A DNA stretch of 53,624 nt, taken from assembly GCA_002840785.1 (NCBI GenBank), contig PHCH01000007.1, forward strand, positions 1-53,624, written 5' to 3'. This DNA is from Betaproteobacteria bacterium HGW-Betaproteobacteria-4 (GTDB lineage: Bacteria; Pseudomonadota; Gammaproteobacteria; Burkholderiales; Rhodocyclaceae). Both the position numbers and the translations under genes were made by a program. The notes under the pieces are model-generated. The model did not search any database. It saw nothing but the letters and a program-made list of their open reading frames with translations, and was not told the DNA's origin. Positions 42,150 through 50,708 of the stretch are shown here, piece by piece; within the stretch, counting starts at the first letter, position 1; the number at the start of each line of letters is the position of its first letter.

Positions 42150-43532
42150 CTAACGGCAACTGACCAGCTCCGATCCGGCCCCAAGGCCGAGGGCACGGTA
42201 GAGCGTTGCCTGGTTGTTCAGTTGATTCAGCCGATTCAGGATGGCCGAGCGCTCGACCGCGCGTAGTCTGGCCTGGGCATCGAGCCATAATTGAACGTCG
42301 GTGCTGCCCGACTTGAAACGGGTCTGGGCGATAGCCTCGGCGCGCTGGGCCTGCGCCATCGATTGCTTCAGCTTCTCCGCCGCGGCGCGCAACTGGGTGC
42401 GTGCCGACAGGCTGCCTTCGACTTCGGCCAGCGCACTGTACAGGCGCTGGCGGTAGTTGATCACCGCTTCTTCGTGCTGGGTCTCGGAGACGCGGATGGC
42501 CAGCCGGGTGGTGTTCCACTGAATGAAGGGCAGGGTCAGGCCAACGCCGAGCGTGGCGACCGGATTCTGCACGAAGTTGAACAGTGCGGTGCTGGTCGTG
42601 CCGACACTGCCGGTCAGCGAAAAGCTCGGGTAAAAATAGGCGCGGGTGTAGTCGATATTGGCCAGGGTGGCGCGTAGCCGGAATTCGGCCGAATGCAGGT
42701 CGGGCCGGCTGGCCAGAATGTCGGCCGGCAGGCCGGCGCCAATCTCGGGCAGGCGCGCCTGATCCAGTTCGGCCGGCTCGACGACATCGGCTGCGGGCGG
42801 GTGGTTGAGGAGCAGGGCGAGGGCATGCCGGGCCTCGACCCGCTGCTGGACGAGTTGAGTGCGGGCGGCTTCCTGGGTGGACAGGTTGAGCTCGGCCTGG
42901 GCCATATTGAGACCGGAAATGGCGCCGGCGGTATAGCGGGTCCGGGTCAGGGCCAGGGTTTGCTCGGCATAGGCGATGTCGGCGGCGCTGAGCGCCAGCA
43001 GCTTGTTGAGATAGGCCAGTTGCCAGTAGAGCTGGGTGGTGGTGCCGAGCAGCGAAATGGCGAAGGCCCGACAATCGGCCTCGCTGGCCTTGGCTTCAAG
43101 GCGGGCGGCGGCGCGCTGGCTGGCCAGCTTGCCCCAGAAATCCAGCTCGAAACTGAGCGATCCGCTGACGCTGCTTGAATCGAAGTCGGCGCGCGGGTCG
43201 AAACGTCGGGTCCGGGCCGAGTTGGCGCCGACGGCGACGCTTGGCGTCAGATTGGTGTCGACCTGGGCAGCCTGAAGCTGCGCCCGGCGGACCCGAATCG
43301 TCGCTGTGGCGAAATCGTTGTTGCGGCGCAGGGCTTGCTCGATCAGCTCATCAAGCCGGGGGTCGCCAAAATTCTTCCACCAGGTTTCCGGGTTTTCGAT
43401 GGCGTTGGTGGTCGGCGTTGCCCATTGGTCGGGCATTTGGATTTCGGGATCCTTGCCCGGGATGGGCTGGCTGGCGCACGCCGAAAGCAGCATGAAGCCA
43501 GCCAGAAAGATGCAACGCGGGAAGTTTTTCAT
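42150..43532 (-). CDS. NodT-family outer-membrane efflux channel lipoprotein
   Basis: A 460-aa TolC-type trimeric channel subunit. A lipobox (GFMLLSACAS) anchors it to the outer membrane, followed by WWKNFGDPRLDELIEQAL at the start of the first repeat and the RPDLHSAEFRLRATLANIDYTRAYFYPSFSLTGS equatorial/second-repeat region typical of NodT. It is the last gene of the macA-macB operon, 9 nt after macB, so it most likely serves that pump. Confidence 0.92.
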   Translation of the reverse strand: MKNFPRCIFLAGFMLLSACASQPIPGKDPEIQMPDQWATPTTNAIENPETWWKNFGDPRLDELIEQALRRNNDFATATIRVRRAQLQAAQVDTNLTPSVAVGANSARTRRFDPRADFDSSSVSGSLSFELDFWGKLASQRAAARLEAKASEADCRAFAISLLGTTTQLYWQLAYLNKLLALSAADIAYAEQTLALTRTRYTAGAISGLNMAQAELNLSTQEAARTQLVQQRVEARHALALLLNHPPAADVVEPAELDQARLPEIGAGLPADILASRPDLHSAEFRLRATLANIDYTRAYFYPSFSLTGSVGTTSTALFNFVQNPVATLGVGLTLPFIQWNTTRLAIRVSETQHEEAVINYRQRLYSALAEVEGSLSARTQLRAAAEKLKQSMAQAQRAEAIAQTRFKSGSTDVQLWLDAQARLRAVERSAILNRLNQLNNQATLYRALGLGAGSELVSCR

Positions 43533-43541
43533 GGGAGCCGG

Positions 43542-45509
43542 TCAGTCGCGTGACAGCGCGTCGTGGGGGTGCAGAAGGGATGCCTTGCGCGCCGGGAGAA
43601 AGCCGAAGGTGACGCCAATCAGCGTGGAGCAGCCGAACGCCAGGACGATGGATTCCCAGGTCAGGACCATTTTCCATTTGGTTACCGTGACGAACAGGGA
43701 AAAAACGTAGCCGGCCAGGAAGGAGACCACGATGCCGAGCAGGCCGCCGATCAGGCAGATGACGATGGCCTCGACGAGAAACTGTTTCATGATGTCCGAG
43801 CGGCGGGCGCCGACGGCCATGCGGATGCCGATCTCGCGGGTGCGTTCGGTGACTGATACCAGCATGATGTTCATGACGCCGATGCCACCGACCATCAGGG
43901 CGATCGAGGCGACCAGCGAGAGCATCAGGGCGATTGAGCGGGTCGTTTGCGCGTAGGCCTGGGCCAGGCTGTCCATGTTGTTGGTGAAAAAATCCCTGGC
44001 GCCGTGCCGGTAGGAGAGCAGCGTCGCGAGGTTTTTCTCGGCCAGATGGCTGTTCTGGCCTTCCTTGATGCGCACCGTGATGCTGTCGAAATGCTGCTGG
44101 CCAAAGAGGCGGATGCCGGCCGTGGTGTAAGGCATCAGGATGTTGGGGCCGGCGGCCGAAAAGAGGTCCTTGCTCTTCTTGCTGGTCACGCCGATGACGG
44201 TGCACGGGACGATGCCGATGATGATGTCCTTGCCGATGGGGTCTTCGCCCGAGCGAAAAAGCTCCTTGCGGGCCTCCTGGTCGATGACCACGACCTGCGA
44301 CTGGCGCTGAATCTCGTCCTCGCGGAAAGTCCGGCCTTTGGCCAGGGTGACGCCGCGCACGGCGAAGAACTCCTCGCCGACTCCGGTGACCGTCCCGCTC
44401 ACATCGGCGTTGCCGTAGCGCACGGTAAAGCTGGCCATGGTCATCGGCGTCACGCTGTGCACATAGGTTTGCTCGCGGATCGAAGCGATGTCGTCCGGCA
44501 ACAGGGTGTGGATGCCTTCGGCCGGATCGCCCCAGCCGCTGCCCTTGCGCAGTTCGATGCGGTTCGAGACGAGGGGGCCTATGGTTTCACGGATGTGGCG
44601 CTGGCCGCCTTCGCCGATGGCCTCGATCGAGACGACGGAAGCAATGCCGATGATGATGCCGAGCATGGTCAGGGCCGTCCGCAGGCGTTGCGAGACGAGC
44701 GCCAGGCGGGCCATCTTGAAAGCCTCGCCAAGGCGCTTCAGGCTCGACCATGCCGGGCTGGTGGTTTTCGGGCGATGCCGGCGAGAAACCCGGCTGGCCT
44801 GCGAGGTCATCGACGGGGCGCGCACGTTGGGGTGATCATCGACGATGCGGCCATCGCGGATCTCGATAATCCGCTCGGCGTAGGCGGCAACATTCATGTC
44901 GTGGGTGACGATGATCACCGTATGGCCTTGCGCATGCAGATCGAGCAGGAGTTGCATCATTTCCTGGCCGGTTTCGCTGTCGAGTGCCCCGGTCGGCTCG
45001 TCGGCGAGGATGACCTTGCCGCCATTCATCATCGCCCGGGCAATGCCGACGCGCTGCTGCTGGCCGCCGGAGAGCTGGTTGGGCCGATGCTCGGCGCGAT
45101 CACCAAGGCCCAGTCGATCGAGCAGTTTGGTCGCCGTGGCCAGCCGTTCGTGGCTGGGCGTGCCGGCATAGATGGCCGGCGTCTCGACGTTTTCCAGGGC
45201 GGACAAGGTCGGCAGCAGGTGATAGCGCTGGAAGACAAAGCCGAAGTGCTTGCAGCGCAGCCGGGCCAGCTCGTCGCTGCTGAGTAACTCGGTATCGCGT
45301 CCGCCGGCGATGTATTGGCCGCTGCTCGGCCGATCCAGGCAGCCCAGGATGTTCATGAGCGTCGATTTGCCCGAACCGGAGGCGCCGACAATCGCCACCA
45401 TGGTGGCGGCGTGGATGGTCAGGTTGATGTCGGTGAGCACGGCGATCCGCTGATCGCCTATGGCAAATTGCTTGCCGATATTCCTGAGTTGAAGAATCGG
45501 TTTCAGCAT
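43542..45509 (-). CDS. macB: MacB-type ABC transporter (ATPase-permease fusion)
   Basis: A 655-aa half-transporter: an ATPase domain with Walker [10 protein letters not shown] (about 42-50), LSGGQQQR signature and [11 protein letters not shown]alker B, fused to a permease with one N-terminal helix, a large periplasmic domain ([12 protein letters not shown]…) and three C-terminal helices with [15 protein letters not shown]. MacB mechanotransmits ATP hydrolysis to push substrates through TolC channels. Macrolides, peptides or siderophores are all possible cargo; the sequence does not tell. Confidence 0.94.
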   Translation of the reverse strand: MLKPILQLRNIGKQFAIGDQRIAVLTDINLTIHAATMVAIVGASGSGKSTLMNILGCLDRPSSGQYIAGGRDTELLSSDELARLRCKHFGFVFQRYHLLPTLSALENVETPAIYAGTPSHERLATATKLLDRLGLGDRAEHRPNQLSGGQQQRVGIARAMMNGGKVILADEPTGALDSETGQEMMQLLLDLHAQGHTVIIVTHDMNVAAYAERIIEIRDGRIVDDHPNVRAPSMTSQASRVSRRHRPKTTSPAWSSLKRLGEAFKMARLALVSQRLRTALTMLGIIIGIASVVSIEAIGEGGQRHIRETIGPLVSNRIELRKGSGWGDPAEGIHTLLPDDIASIREQTYVHSVTPMTMASFTVRYGNADVSGTVTGVGEEFFAVRGVTLAKGRTFREDEIQRQSQVVVIDQEARKELFRSGEDPIGKDIIIGIVPCTVIGVTSKKSKDLFSAAGPNILMPYTTAGIRLFGQQHFDSITVRIKEGQNSHLAEKNLATLLSYRHGARDFFTNNMDSLAQAYAQTTRSIALMLSLVASIALMVGGIGVMNIMLVSVTERTREIGIRMAVGARRSDIMKQFLVEAIVICLIGGLLGIVVSFLAGYVFSLFVTVTKWKMVLTWESIVLAFGCSTLIGVTFGFLPARKASLLHPHDALSRD

Positions 45510-45518
45510 GCGAGCGGC

Positions 45519-46670
45519 CTAGGATGCACCCTCGCCATCCTCGATGATGACCTCATCTCCCTCGTTCAGCCCGACGACCTGGATCCACACCCGGTCGTTG
45601 ATGCCCGGCGTGACCATGACCGCGGTGATCTCGCCATCCTGGCCCAGGACGCGCACCGGGTAACGGCCATTCGGTTCGGCTCGCCCAAGGGCGGAGAGGG
45701 GCACGCACAGCACATTTTTGGCTTCCTGCAGGACCACGGTGACCTGTGCGGTCATGGCAATGCGCAGGCGATGATTGAGATTCGGAACGTCGAACAGGGC
45801 GTTGTAAAAGATTGGCCCGGTGCTTTTGCCATTGTCTTTCAACTCCTGGGGCGCCGGTTCGACCTTGCTGACTGTGCCGAAGTGCCGTTCGTTGGCGTCG
45901 CCGAGAATAGTGAAGTAGGCCGACTGGCCGGGCTGGATGCGGATCACGTCGGCCTCCGAGATCTGGGCCTTGACGGTCATTACATCGAGATTCGCCAGCT
46001 TCAGAATGACTGGCGCCTGTTGGGAGGCGACGACAGTCTGCCCTTCCTGGGTAACGATGGCGACGACATCACCGCTCATCGGGGCGATGATCTTGGTGAA
46101 TCCGAGATTGGTCATCGCCGAGTTCATCAGGGCTTTTGCCTGGTTGATCTGGGCGCCAAGCGAGGCGTAATTGGCGCTCAGGAGCTGGACCTGGGCTTTC
46201 GCCGACTCGACCTCCTGACGGGAGGTGGCGTCTTTCGCCAGCATTTCTTCCTGGCGACGGAAGATGAGGTTTGCCTGCCACAGGCTGGCCGCGATGGCGC
46301 GGCGCTGCGCTTCGAGGCTTTCCAGGCTGGCCTTGGCCGAAATCAGGTCGTTCTGGGCCAGCTCGGGGTCAATTTCGGCCAGTAGCTGTCCTTTTTCCAC
46401 GCGGTCGCCGAGCTGAACCTTCAATGACTTCAATTGGCCGGATACGCGCGCCCCAACGTCCACCTGCTGTTGGGCCTGCAGATTCCCGGTGGTTATCACC
46501 GAACTGAGCAGGTCCCGGCGGACGACCTTAGCGGTCAGATAGCCAGTCGACTTTGCTGCGAAAACAGAGTGTTGAAGGAGGAAGACGATCAGCGCCACCG
46601 CTGCCAGCAAGATCACCGAAATGGCTGCCCGTCGGGCTGTAATTTTTTGCAGGGTTCGATGAAATTGCAT
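45519..46670 (-). CDS. macA: MacA-type periplasmic adaptor
   Basis: A 383-aa membrane fusion protein with one N-terminal anchor (AAISVILLAAVALIVFLL), a lipoyl/barrel-sandwich domain split around a long alpha-hairpin (RRQEEMLAKDATSRQEVESAK), and beta-barrel domains (VTVKAQISEADVIRIQPGQ). It connects MacB to the outer-membrane channel. It is the first gene of the operon, 9 nt before macB. Confidence 0.93.
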   Translation of the reverse strand: MQFHRTLQKITARRAAISVILLAAVALIVFLLQHSVFAAKSTGYLTAKVVRRDLLSSVITTGNLQAQQQVDVGARVSGQLKSLKVQLGDRVEKGQLLAEIDPELAQNDLISAKASLESLEAQRRAIAASLWQANLIFRRQEEMLAKDATSRQEVESAKAQVQLLSANYASLGAQINQAKALMNSAMTNLGFTKIIAPMSGDVVAIVTQEGQTVVASQQAPVILKLANLDVMTVKAQISEADVIRIQPGQSAYFTILGDANERHFGTVSKVEPAPQELKDNGKSTGPIFYNALFDVPNLNHRLRIAMTAQVTVVLQEAKNVLCVPLSALGRAEPNGRYPVRVLGQDGEITAVMVTPGINDRVWIQVVGLNEGDEVIIEDGEGAS

Positions 46671-46788
46671 TCTCGGTCGTCGAATATGGATATGTCATGG
46701 GTGGCTGTAACGGGAAAGGCGATTCCCCACGACGATGCTCGTCGTCACAGGGAACCGCCAGATTTCGGTTCAGGTGATCCGAAACAGC

Positions 46789-47415
46789 TTAGTCGTCGTG
46801 ATCTCTATCTTTGGACTTCGACTTTTTGGAGTCATGCTGGTCCCGGGAGTCGTTTCGATCCTTGGCGTTACGCTTGTCCTTCCGGTCGCGCTTGTCCTTG
46901 TCGTGATGGCCGTCGTGAGATGGCGGCGTCACGACCGGCGGCGGTGTCACAACCGGTGGCGGTGTCACAACCGGTGGCGGTGTCACGACCGGCGGAGGTG
47001 TCACGACCGGCGGAGGCGTCACGACCGGCGGAGGCGTCACGACCGGTGGCGGCGTTACGACTGGCGGAGGCGTTACGACTGGCGGAGGCGTTACGACTGG
47101 CGGAGGCGTTATGACTGGCGGCGGCGTCACGACCGGCGGCGGCGTCACGACCGGCGGAGGTGTCACAACCGGCGGCGGTGTCACGACCGGTGGCGGCGCC
47201 GTGACCGTATGGCACATCGCGCAAGGCGTTGTGCCCGTTGCCGGGTGGCCGCCTGACGGAGGGGGGGCAACGCAGGCGCCGCAACTTGGGATAGCGACTG
47301 CATTGCCCGCGATCATCGAGCCGACCAGTACCGGGGTGATCAGGGCGATGGCGCGAACAATCTTGCGCAATGAGCCCGCTGTTTCCGAAGTCATATCCTT
47401 ACTTTCTGATTTCAC
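46789..47415 (-). CDS. Exported proline-repeat protein with one CXXCH and a charged tail
   Basis: A roughly 208-aa secreted protein that I do not recognise. It has a signal peptide (ends GNAVA), a short Cys-rich head with CGAC and a CAMCH haem-type motif (C65, C68, H69), then 15 copies of the hexapeptide PPPVVT (one with Ile), then a 45-residue tail of Lys, Arg, Asp, His (DKDKRDRKDK-type). GTG47415 follows AGGAGA with good spacing and is my choice; ATG47433 and ATG47394 are alternatives. The tail could bind metal or polyanion; the CXXCH could hold haem, but the fold around it is too short for a normal cytochrome domain. Confidence 0.7.
   Translation of the reverse strand: MKSESKDMTSETAGSLRKIVRAIALITPVLVGSMIAGNAVAIPSCGACVAPPPSGGHPATGTTPCAMCHTVTAPPPVVTPPPVVTPPPVVTPPPVVTPPPVITPPPVVTPPPVVTPPPVVTPPPVVTPPPVVTPPPVVTPPPVVTPPPVVTPPPVVTPPPVVTPPSHDGHHDKDKRDRKDKRNAKDRNDSRDQHDSKKSKSKDRDHDD
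46922..47191. repeat. Tandem array of fifteen 18-bp units coding PPPVVT
   Basis: Fifteen contiguous 18-bp units with silent third-position drift (GTCACGACC, GTCACAACC, GTTACGACT variants), in frame with the proline-repeat gene. Near-identical units make copy-number change by slippage likely. Confidence 0.9.
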
Positions 47416-47790
47416 TAACTTTCTCCTGTCCATAATGATGATTGGCTTGAATAGCCGCTATGCGAAATGCAAATTCGCCCGGAGGAGATAGGCATGAAAT
47501 ATGCCAGTGGGAAAAAATACCACGCAAAACAATGGCATGCAATTGGAATATGCTGATCAGATTTAATTGTTGGGTAGTTATTTGTTTTAAAACGCATATT
47601 GTGTCGCTGTTTGGCGACGCCGTTGCCGATCGATGTGGCTTATGGTCTTGTTTTATTGGGTATATGTCATGTCGCTTTATACGGACGTGACTATTGGTTT
47701 GTCTGCTGTTCGGCGGAACAAAATGCCTGGCATGAGGCTGGAAATTCGCGCGCTGCTTGAGCCGAATAGATCCGATCTGGCGCAATGCGG
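47416..47790. other. AT-richer intergenic stretch
   Basis: About 375 bp noticeably richer in A/T than the rest of the window, upstream of the proline-repeat gene. No convincing long gene is present on either strand. It holds one possible 20-codon ORF (47494-47556) and probably the divergent regulatory region of the proline-repeat gene. Confidence 0.6.
47494..47556 (+). CDS. Possible 20-residue peptide with a strong ribosome-binding site
   Basis: ATG47494 is preceded by GGAGGAG at optimal spacing and opens 20 codons rich in Lys, His and Tyr, ending in TGA. The Shine-Dalgarno match is the only positive evidence; a leader peptide or a chance match are both possible. Confidence 0.25.
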   Translation: MKYASGKKYHAKQWHAIGIC

Positions 47791-47791
47791 C

Positions 47792-47831
47792 ATTTCAGTT
47801 TCGGTCATTTATTCCGGTTGACCGTGGGAAT
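47792..47831 (+). repeat. Dispersed 40-bp motif, copy 18 (intergenic)
   Basis: ATTTCAGTTTCGGTC, ATTTATT, CCGGTTGACCGTGGGAAT. GTGGGAAT variant of the right edge. The following 210 bp to ovoA hold nothing I can support. Confidence 0.9.
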
Positions 47832-48044
47832 TGACTCGGATCGACGGAGCGGCGCCCGTGGGCGAGCAGGATCGGCGGCAGTAGCTGGCGATGAAGATCG
47901 CTGGCTGTTTGTAATTGCCGAAACCCTGGTCGGTGAAGGTGTCGCCGCACGGGGGCGGCCGAAGGCGCGCAGGAAAGTCCGGAAGACGGAATCCCGCAGA
48001 GCCTTATGGATTTTTCAGCCTGATCGTCGGCCGCGGGCAAAGCC

Positions 48045-50093
48045 CTATTTTCGTTCCCAGATGGTCACTTCGGACAGTGTGTGCTGGAACTTCCGTTTCG
48101 TTTCACGAATGACGAAGGGCACGGATTCAGAGCCGCGCACCAGACGGAAATGTTCGCCCAGCATGGCTTTCAGGCCATCGAAGGTAGCGAAATTCTCACC
48201 GTCCTTCTTGAAACCGCCGATCCACTCCTCGCGCTTGGTGTGTTCCGGCAGCCAGGTGTAGGGCGAGGTCAGCATGAGCAGGCCGCCCGGGTTCAGGCGC
48301 TCGTGGACTGTTTTGAGAAAGAGCGCCGGGCTGTACAGGCGGTCGATCAGGTTGGCGGCGAGGATGAGGTCATAGCCGGCGAAAACCGGCTTGAGGTTGC
48401 AGGCGTCGCCCTGGAAGAATTCGACCTTGGTCGCCATGTTGCTCAGGCCCAAGGCTGCTAGCGAGCATTCCTTGTAGCTGACCAGTTCGCCTTCTTCGGT
48501 CAGCGTGTAGCGCAGCCGGCCCTGTTCGGCCAGTTGCGTGCCGACGCCGATGAAGCGGCGGCCGGTGGCGCAGCCGAGATCGAGCGCCTTGCCGGCCGGT
48601 TTGTCGCCCATGGCGGCAATGGCCAGTTGGGCCAGGGTCTTCGGGAAATTGGCGACGCCGAAATAGTCGTCGCCGTAATGGAATTCGATGTATTCCGAAA
48701 TCAGCCGGTCGGTTTCGTAGTGCGAAGCCGGCTGGGTGGCCGGCGCGTCGGCCACGACATAGCGGAAACCGGCATGCTGGAAGAAGTGGCGGCGGAAGGC
48801 GTAGCGCGAGACCGGCGCCGCCTCGTTGCCGCAGGAAATCCACGAACCGCCCTTGAACAGGTTGTGACGCTCGTCGAAGGTTGGCGTCGTGAAATCGTCG
48901 TAGATCGGATGGACTTCGAAGCCGGCGAACGGGTAGATCGGTGTTTCCAGCCATTGCCAGACATTGCCGATGACGTCGAAGAGCGGGCCGTGTGCAAAGC
49001 GATTGACCGGGCAGCTCGATGCCTTGTGGCTTAAACCGAGATTCGCCGGTACGTCGCCGGGCAGGTCGGCAATCCCGGCGAACTGGCGCAGTGCCTGCCA
49101 TTCGTCCTCGCTCGGCAGGCGCACGGCCTGACCGCTCTCGCGTGCTTTCCAGTTACAAAATGCCTTGGCCTCGTGATAGTTGGTTTCGACCGGCCAGTCC
49201 CAGAGCATGGCGACTTCTTCGAGCATCAGGCGCAGGCGCCATTGGTCGCCATCCTTGATCCAGAAAGTTGGATGGGCGGCCTTGGCGAATTTCTTCCAGG
49301 CGGCGCCTTCCTCTGGCCACAACGTGTCGTCGGTATAGCCGCCGGCTTCGACGAAGGCGAGATACTCGCGATTCGACACCAGATAACGGCTGGCCTGGAA
49401 TGCTGCGGTCGACGTCTCGTGGCAGCCGAATTCGTTGTCCCAGCCATAGATTTTCGGGTCGCTGCGGTCGCGGCCTAGGCGCAGCTCGGCGGCGGGAATG
49501 TCCACCAGCGCGTTCTCCGGCGCCGGCCCGCTGTCGCGACAGGGTTCCCAGGCCGGATGCTTCTGCACATATTTCAGTTGATGCTGGCGGATCAGCACCG
49601 ACGAGGTTTCAAGGTGGATGCGCTCATGCTCGATGCCCATCAGGATGATCCAGAACGGGTCTTCCCAGCCGATGGGCAGGGTTAGCGATTTTGTGCGAAT
49701 TATCCGGTCGACCGTAGCACGCACGCTTTGCCGATAGGCGCGTACCTCATCGACGCCTGGCCAGTCGTAACGCTGGTCGTTGAGGTCGTCCCAGCTCATT
49801 TCATCGACGCCGATGGCGAACATCGACTCGAAACCCGGGTTGATACGCTGCTCGATCAAGCCGGCGAGAACCAGCTTGTTGATGAAAAAGGTGGCGGTGT
49901 GGCCGAAGTAGAAAATCAGCGGATGACGCAGCGCAATCGGTTTGACGTAATACGCCTCGTCGCTGGTCAATACTTCGAACAACTGCTCATAGCGGTCGAA
50001 GGTGGCGTGAAAGTAGTCGAGGATCTGGAGACGCTTCTGCTCGGTGTCGGCGCCGGTCAACAGGGGCGTAGCGGAAAAAGTGGCTGGCTTCAT
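48045..50093 (-). CDS. ovoA: OvoA, 5-histidylcysteine sulfoxide synthase / ovothiol biosynthesis enzyme
   Basis: A 682-aa multidomain enzyme that oxidatively joins cysteine to C5 of histidine and then N-methylates on the way to ovothiol A, a redox thiol. N-terminal DinB-like domain with the iron site HERIHLE (H156, H160, E162; a further H65 in FYFGH), then a formylglycine-generating-type domain (GNVWQWLETPIYPF, FKGGSWISCGNEA), then a SAM methyltransferase domain. In the last, LDLGCATGR joins directly to RFIGVGTQL; homologues have about 20 residues between these, including the SAM-binding acidic residue. The reading frame is kept. Either a small in-frame deletion abolishes methylation or the sequence is in error. 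Confidence 0.92.
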   Translation of the reverse strand: MKPATFSATPLLTGADTEQKRLQILDYFHATFDRYEQLFEVLTSDEAYYVKPIALRHPLIFYFGHTATFFINKLVLAGLIEQRINPGFESMFAIGVDEMSWDDLNDQRYDWPGVDEVRAYRQSVRATVDRIIRTKSLTLPIGWEDPFWIILMGIEHERIHLETSSVLIRQHQLKYVQKHPAWEPCRDSGPAPENALVDIPAAELRLGRDRSDPKIYGWDNEFGCHETSTAAFQASRYLVSNREYLAFVEAGGYTDDTLWPEEGAAWKKFAKAAHPTFWIKDGDQWRLRLMLEEVAMLWDWPVETNYHEAKAFCNWKARESGQAVRLPSEDEWQALRQFAGIADLPGDVPANLGLSHKASSCPVNRFAHGPLFDVIGNVWQWLETPIYPFAGFEVHPIYDDFTTPTFDERHNLFKGGSWISCGNEAAPVSRYAFRRHFFQHAGFRYVVADAPATQPASHYETDRLISEYIEFHYGDDYFGVANFPKTLAQLAIAAMGDKPAGKALDLGCATGRRFIGVGTQLAEQGRLRYTLTEEGELVSYKECSLAALGLSNMATKVEFFQGDACNLKPVFAGYDLILAANLIDRLYSPALFLKTVHERLNPGGLLMLTSPYTWLPEHTKREEWIGGFKKDGENFATFDGLKAMLGEHFRLVRGSESVPFVIRETKRKFQHTLSEVTIWERK
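49685..49720 (+). repeat. Dispersed 40-bp motif, copy 19 (inside ovoA)
   Basis: GCGATTTTGTGCGAATTAT, CCGGTCGACCGTAGCAC. It is antisense to the gene and encodes ATVDRIIRTKSLTL between the first iron ligand and HERIHLE. Confidence 0.75.
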
Positions 50094-50190
50094 GCGGTTA
50101 CCGGTCGATGATGGTTCTGCGGGTCGGGAGTGATGACCTTGCGGCCCGAAGGCGAGGGGATGATTAAACAGGGATATTGTCGCGAAGGCA

Positions 50191-50217
50191 AAAAAAACCC
50201 CGCCACGAGGGCGGGGT
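50191..50217 (-). terminator. Rho-independent terminator of the small-gene operon
   Basis: CCCCGCC / GGGCGGGG stem with ACGA loop; read on the minus strand it is followed by TTTTTTT. Confidence 0.85.
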
Positions 50218-50267
50218 AACAGGGAGTTTCTCGAATCGGGGGAAATTCGAGAGGAGGGTAAAACGGT

Positions 50268-50447
50268 TCAGTCCTTGTGCCGCTTGCTCAGCCAATGGCG
50301 GGCAACGGCGATGATGGCGCCGGCTGCAACGGCAGCGACAGCGGCCTTGAGCGGCTCGGCCTGACCTTCCGACAGCCAGTCGAATCCGGTGATGCCGATG
50401 AAGACACCGAGGGACTCACTGATCGGCAGGTTGTCCGCAAAGGCCAT
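50268..50447 (-). CDS. Small single-span membrane protein
   Basis: A 59-aa protein starting MAFADNLPISESLGV, with one Ala/Ile-rich membrane-type helix (AAVAAVAAGAIIAVA) and a basic end (RHWLSKRHKD). Its start codon overlaps the stop of the upstream small gene as TAATG, and a terminator follows 50 bp on. Family not recognised. Its position downstream of an RstAB-type system suggests a stress-related membrane role, which is inference. Confidence 0.7.
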   Translation of the reverse strand: MAFADNLPISESLGVFIGITGFDWLSEGQAEPLKAAVAAVAAGAIIAVARHWLSKRHKD

Positions 50448-50554
50448 TAGCGATCGGTGCGGACGGGAATGGTGGCGAGTGCCGGCTGGGCTTGGGCCGC
50501 AGCCAGCTCGAACAGGTACTGGCGGGTGGCTTCGATGAATTGCTTGATGTTCAT
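50447..50554 (-). CDS. Small protein upstream of the membrane protein
   Basis: A 35-aa product (MNIKQFIEATRQYLFEL… ending VRTDR); an ATG three codons earlier, at 50563, also follows AGAGGA and would give 38 aa. It has an amphipathic helix then a Pro/Ala-rich end. The translationally coupled neighbour and the shared terminator argue it is real. Function unknown. Confidence 0.6.
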   Translation of the reverse strand: MNIKQFIEATRQYLFELAAAQAQPALATIPVRTDR

Positions 50555-50609
50555 TTTGATCATTTCCTCGTTGTCCTCTTGATGGGATTGGTTTGCGTCC
50601 ATGCCTCGC

Positions 50610-50696
50610 ATTCTAGGGACGCACCGGGCCAGCGTCTGTGGCGCAAGCGTGGCTTGGAGGTAACAGGTTTTGATCTTCTGTGACGCTTTGTGACGC
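50610..50696 (-). promoter_or_regulatory. Candidate RstA/OmpR-type site and promoter for the small-gene operon
   Basis: TGTGACGC occurs twice, at 50679-50686 and 50689-50696, a tandem repeat with 10-bp period as favoured by OmpR-class regulators; the minus strand reads GCGTCACA twice, similar to RstA boxes. A TAGAAT hexamer (minus strand, 50610-50615) could be a -10 with a weak -35. The site directly follows the kinase stop codon. Confidence 0.45.
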
Positions 50697-50708
50697 TGCC
50701 GAAAAGCC

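Noticed and set aside
46922-47191. 18-bp repeats as a possible CRISPR-like array
   Set aside because: The units are contiguous with no spacers and code a hexapeptide in frame.
48007-48031. TTTTTCAGCCTGATCGTCGG downstream of ovoA, resembling a degenerate motif
   Set aside because: Several core bases differ and the left arm is missing.
47833-48044. Open frames on both strands between motif copy 18 and ovoA
   Set aside because: No start with ribosome-binding site, no recognisable domain; treated as noncoding.
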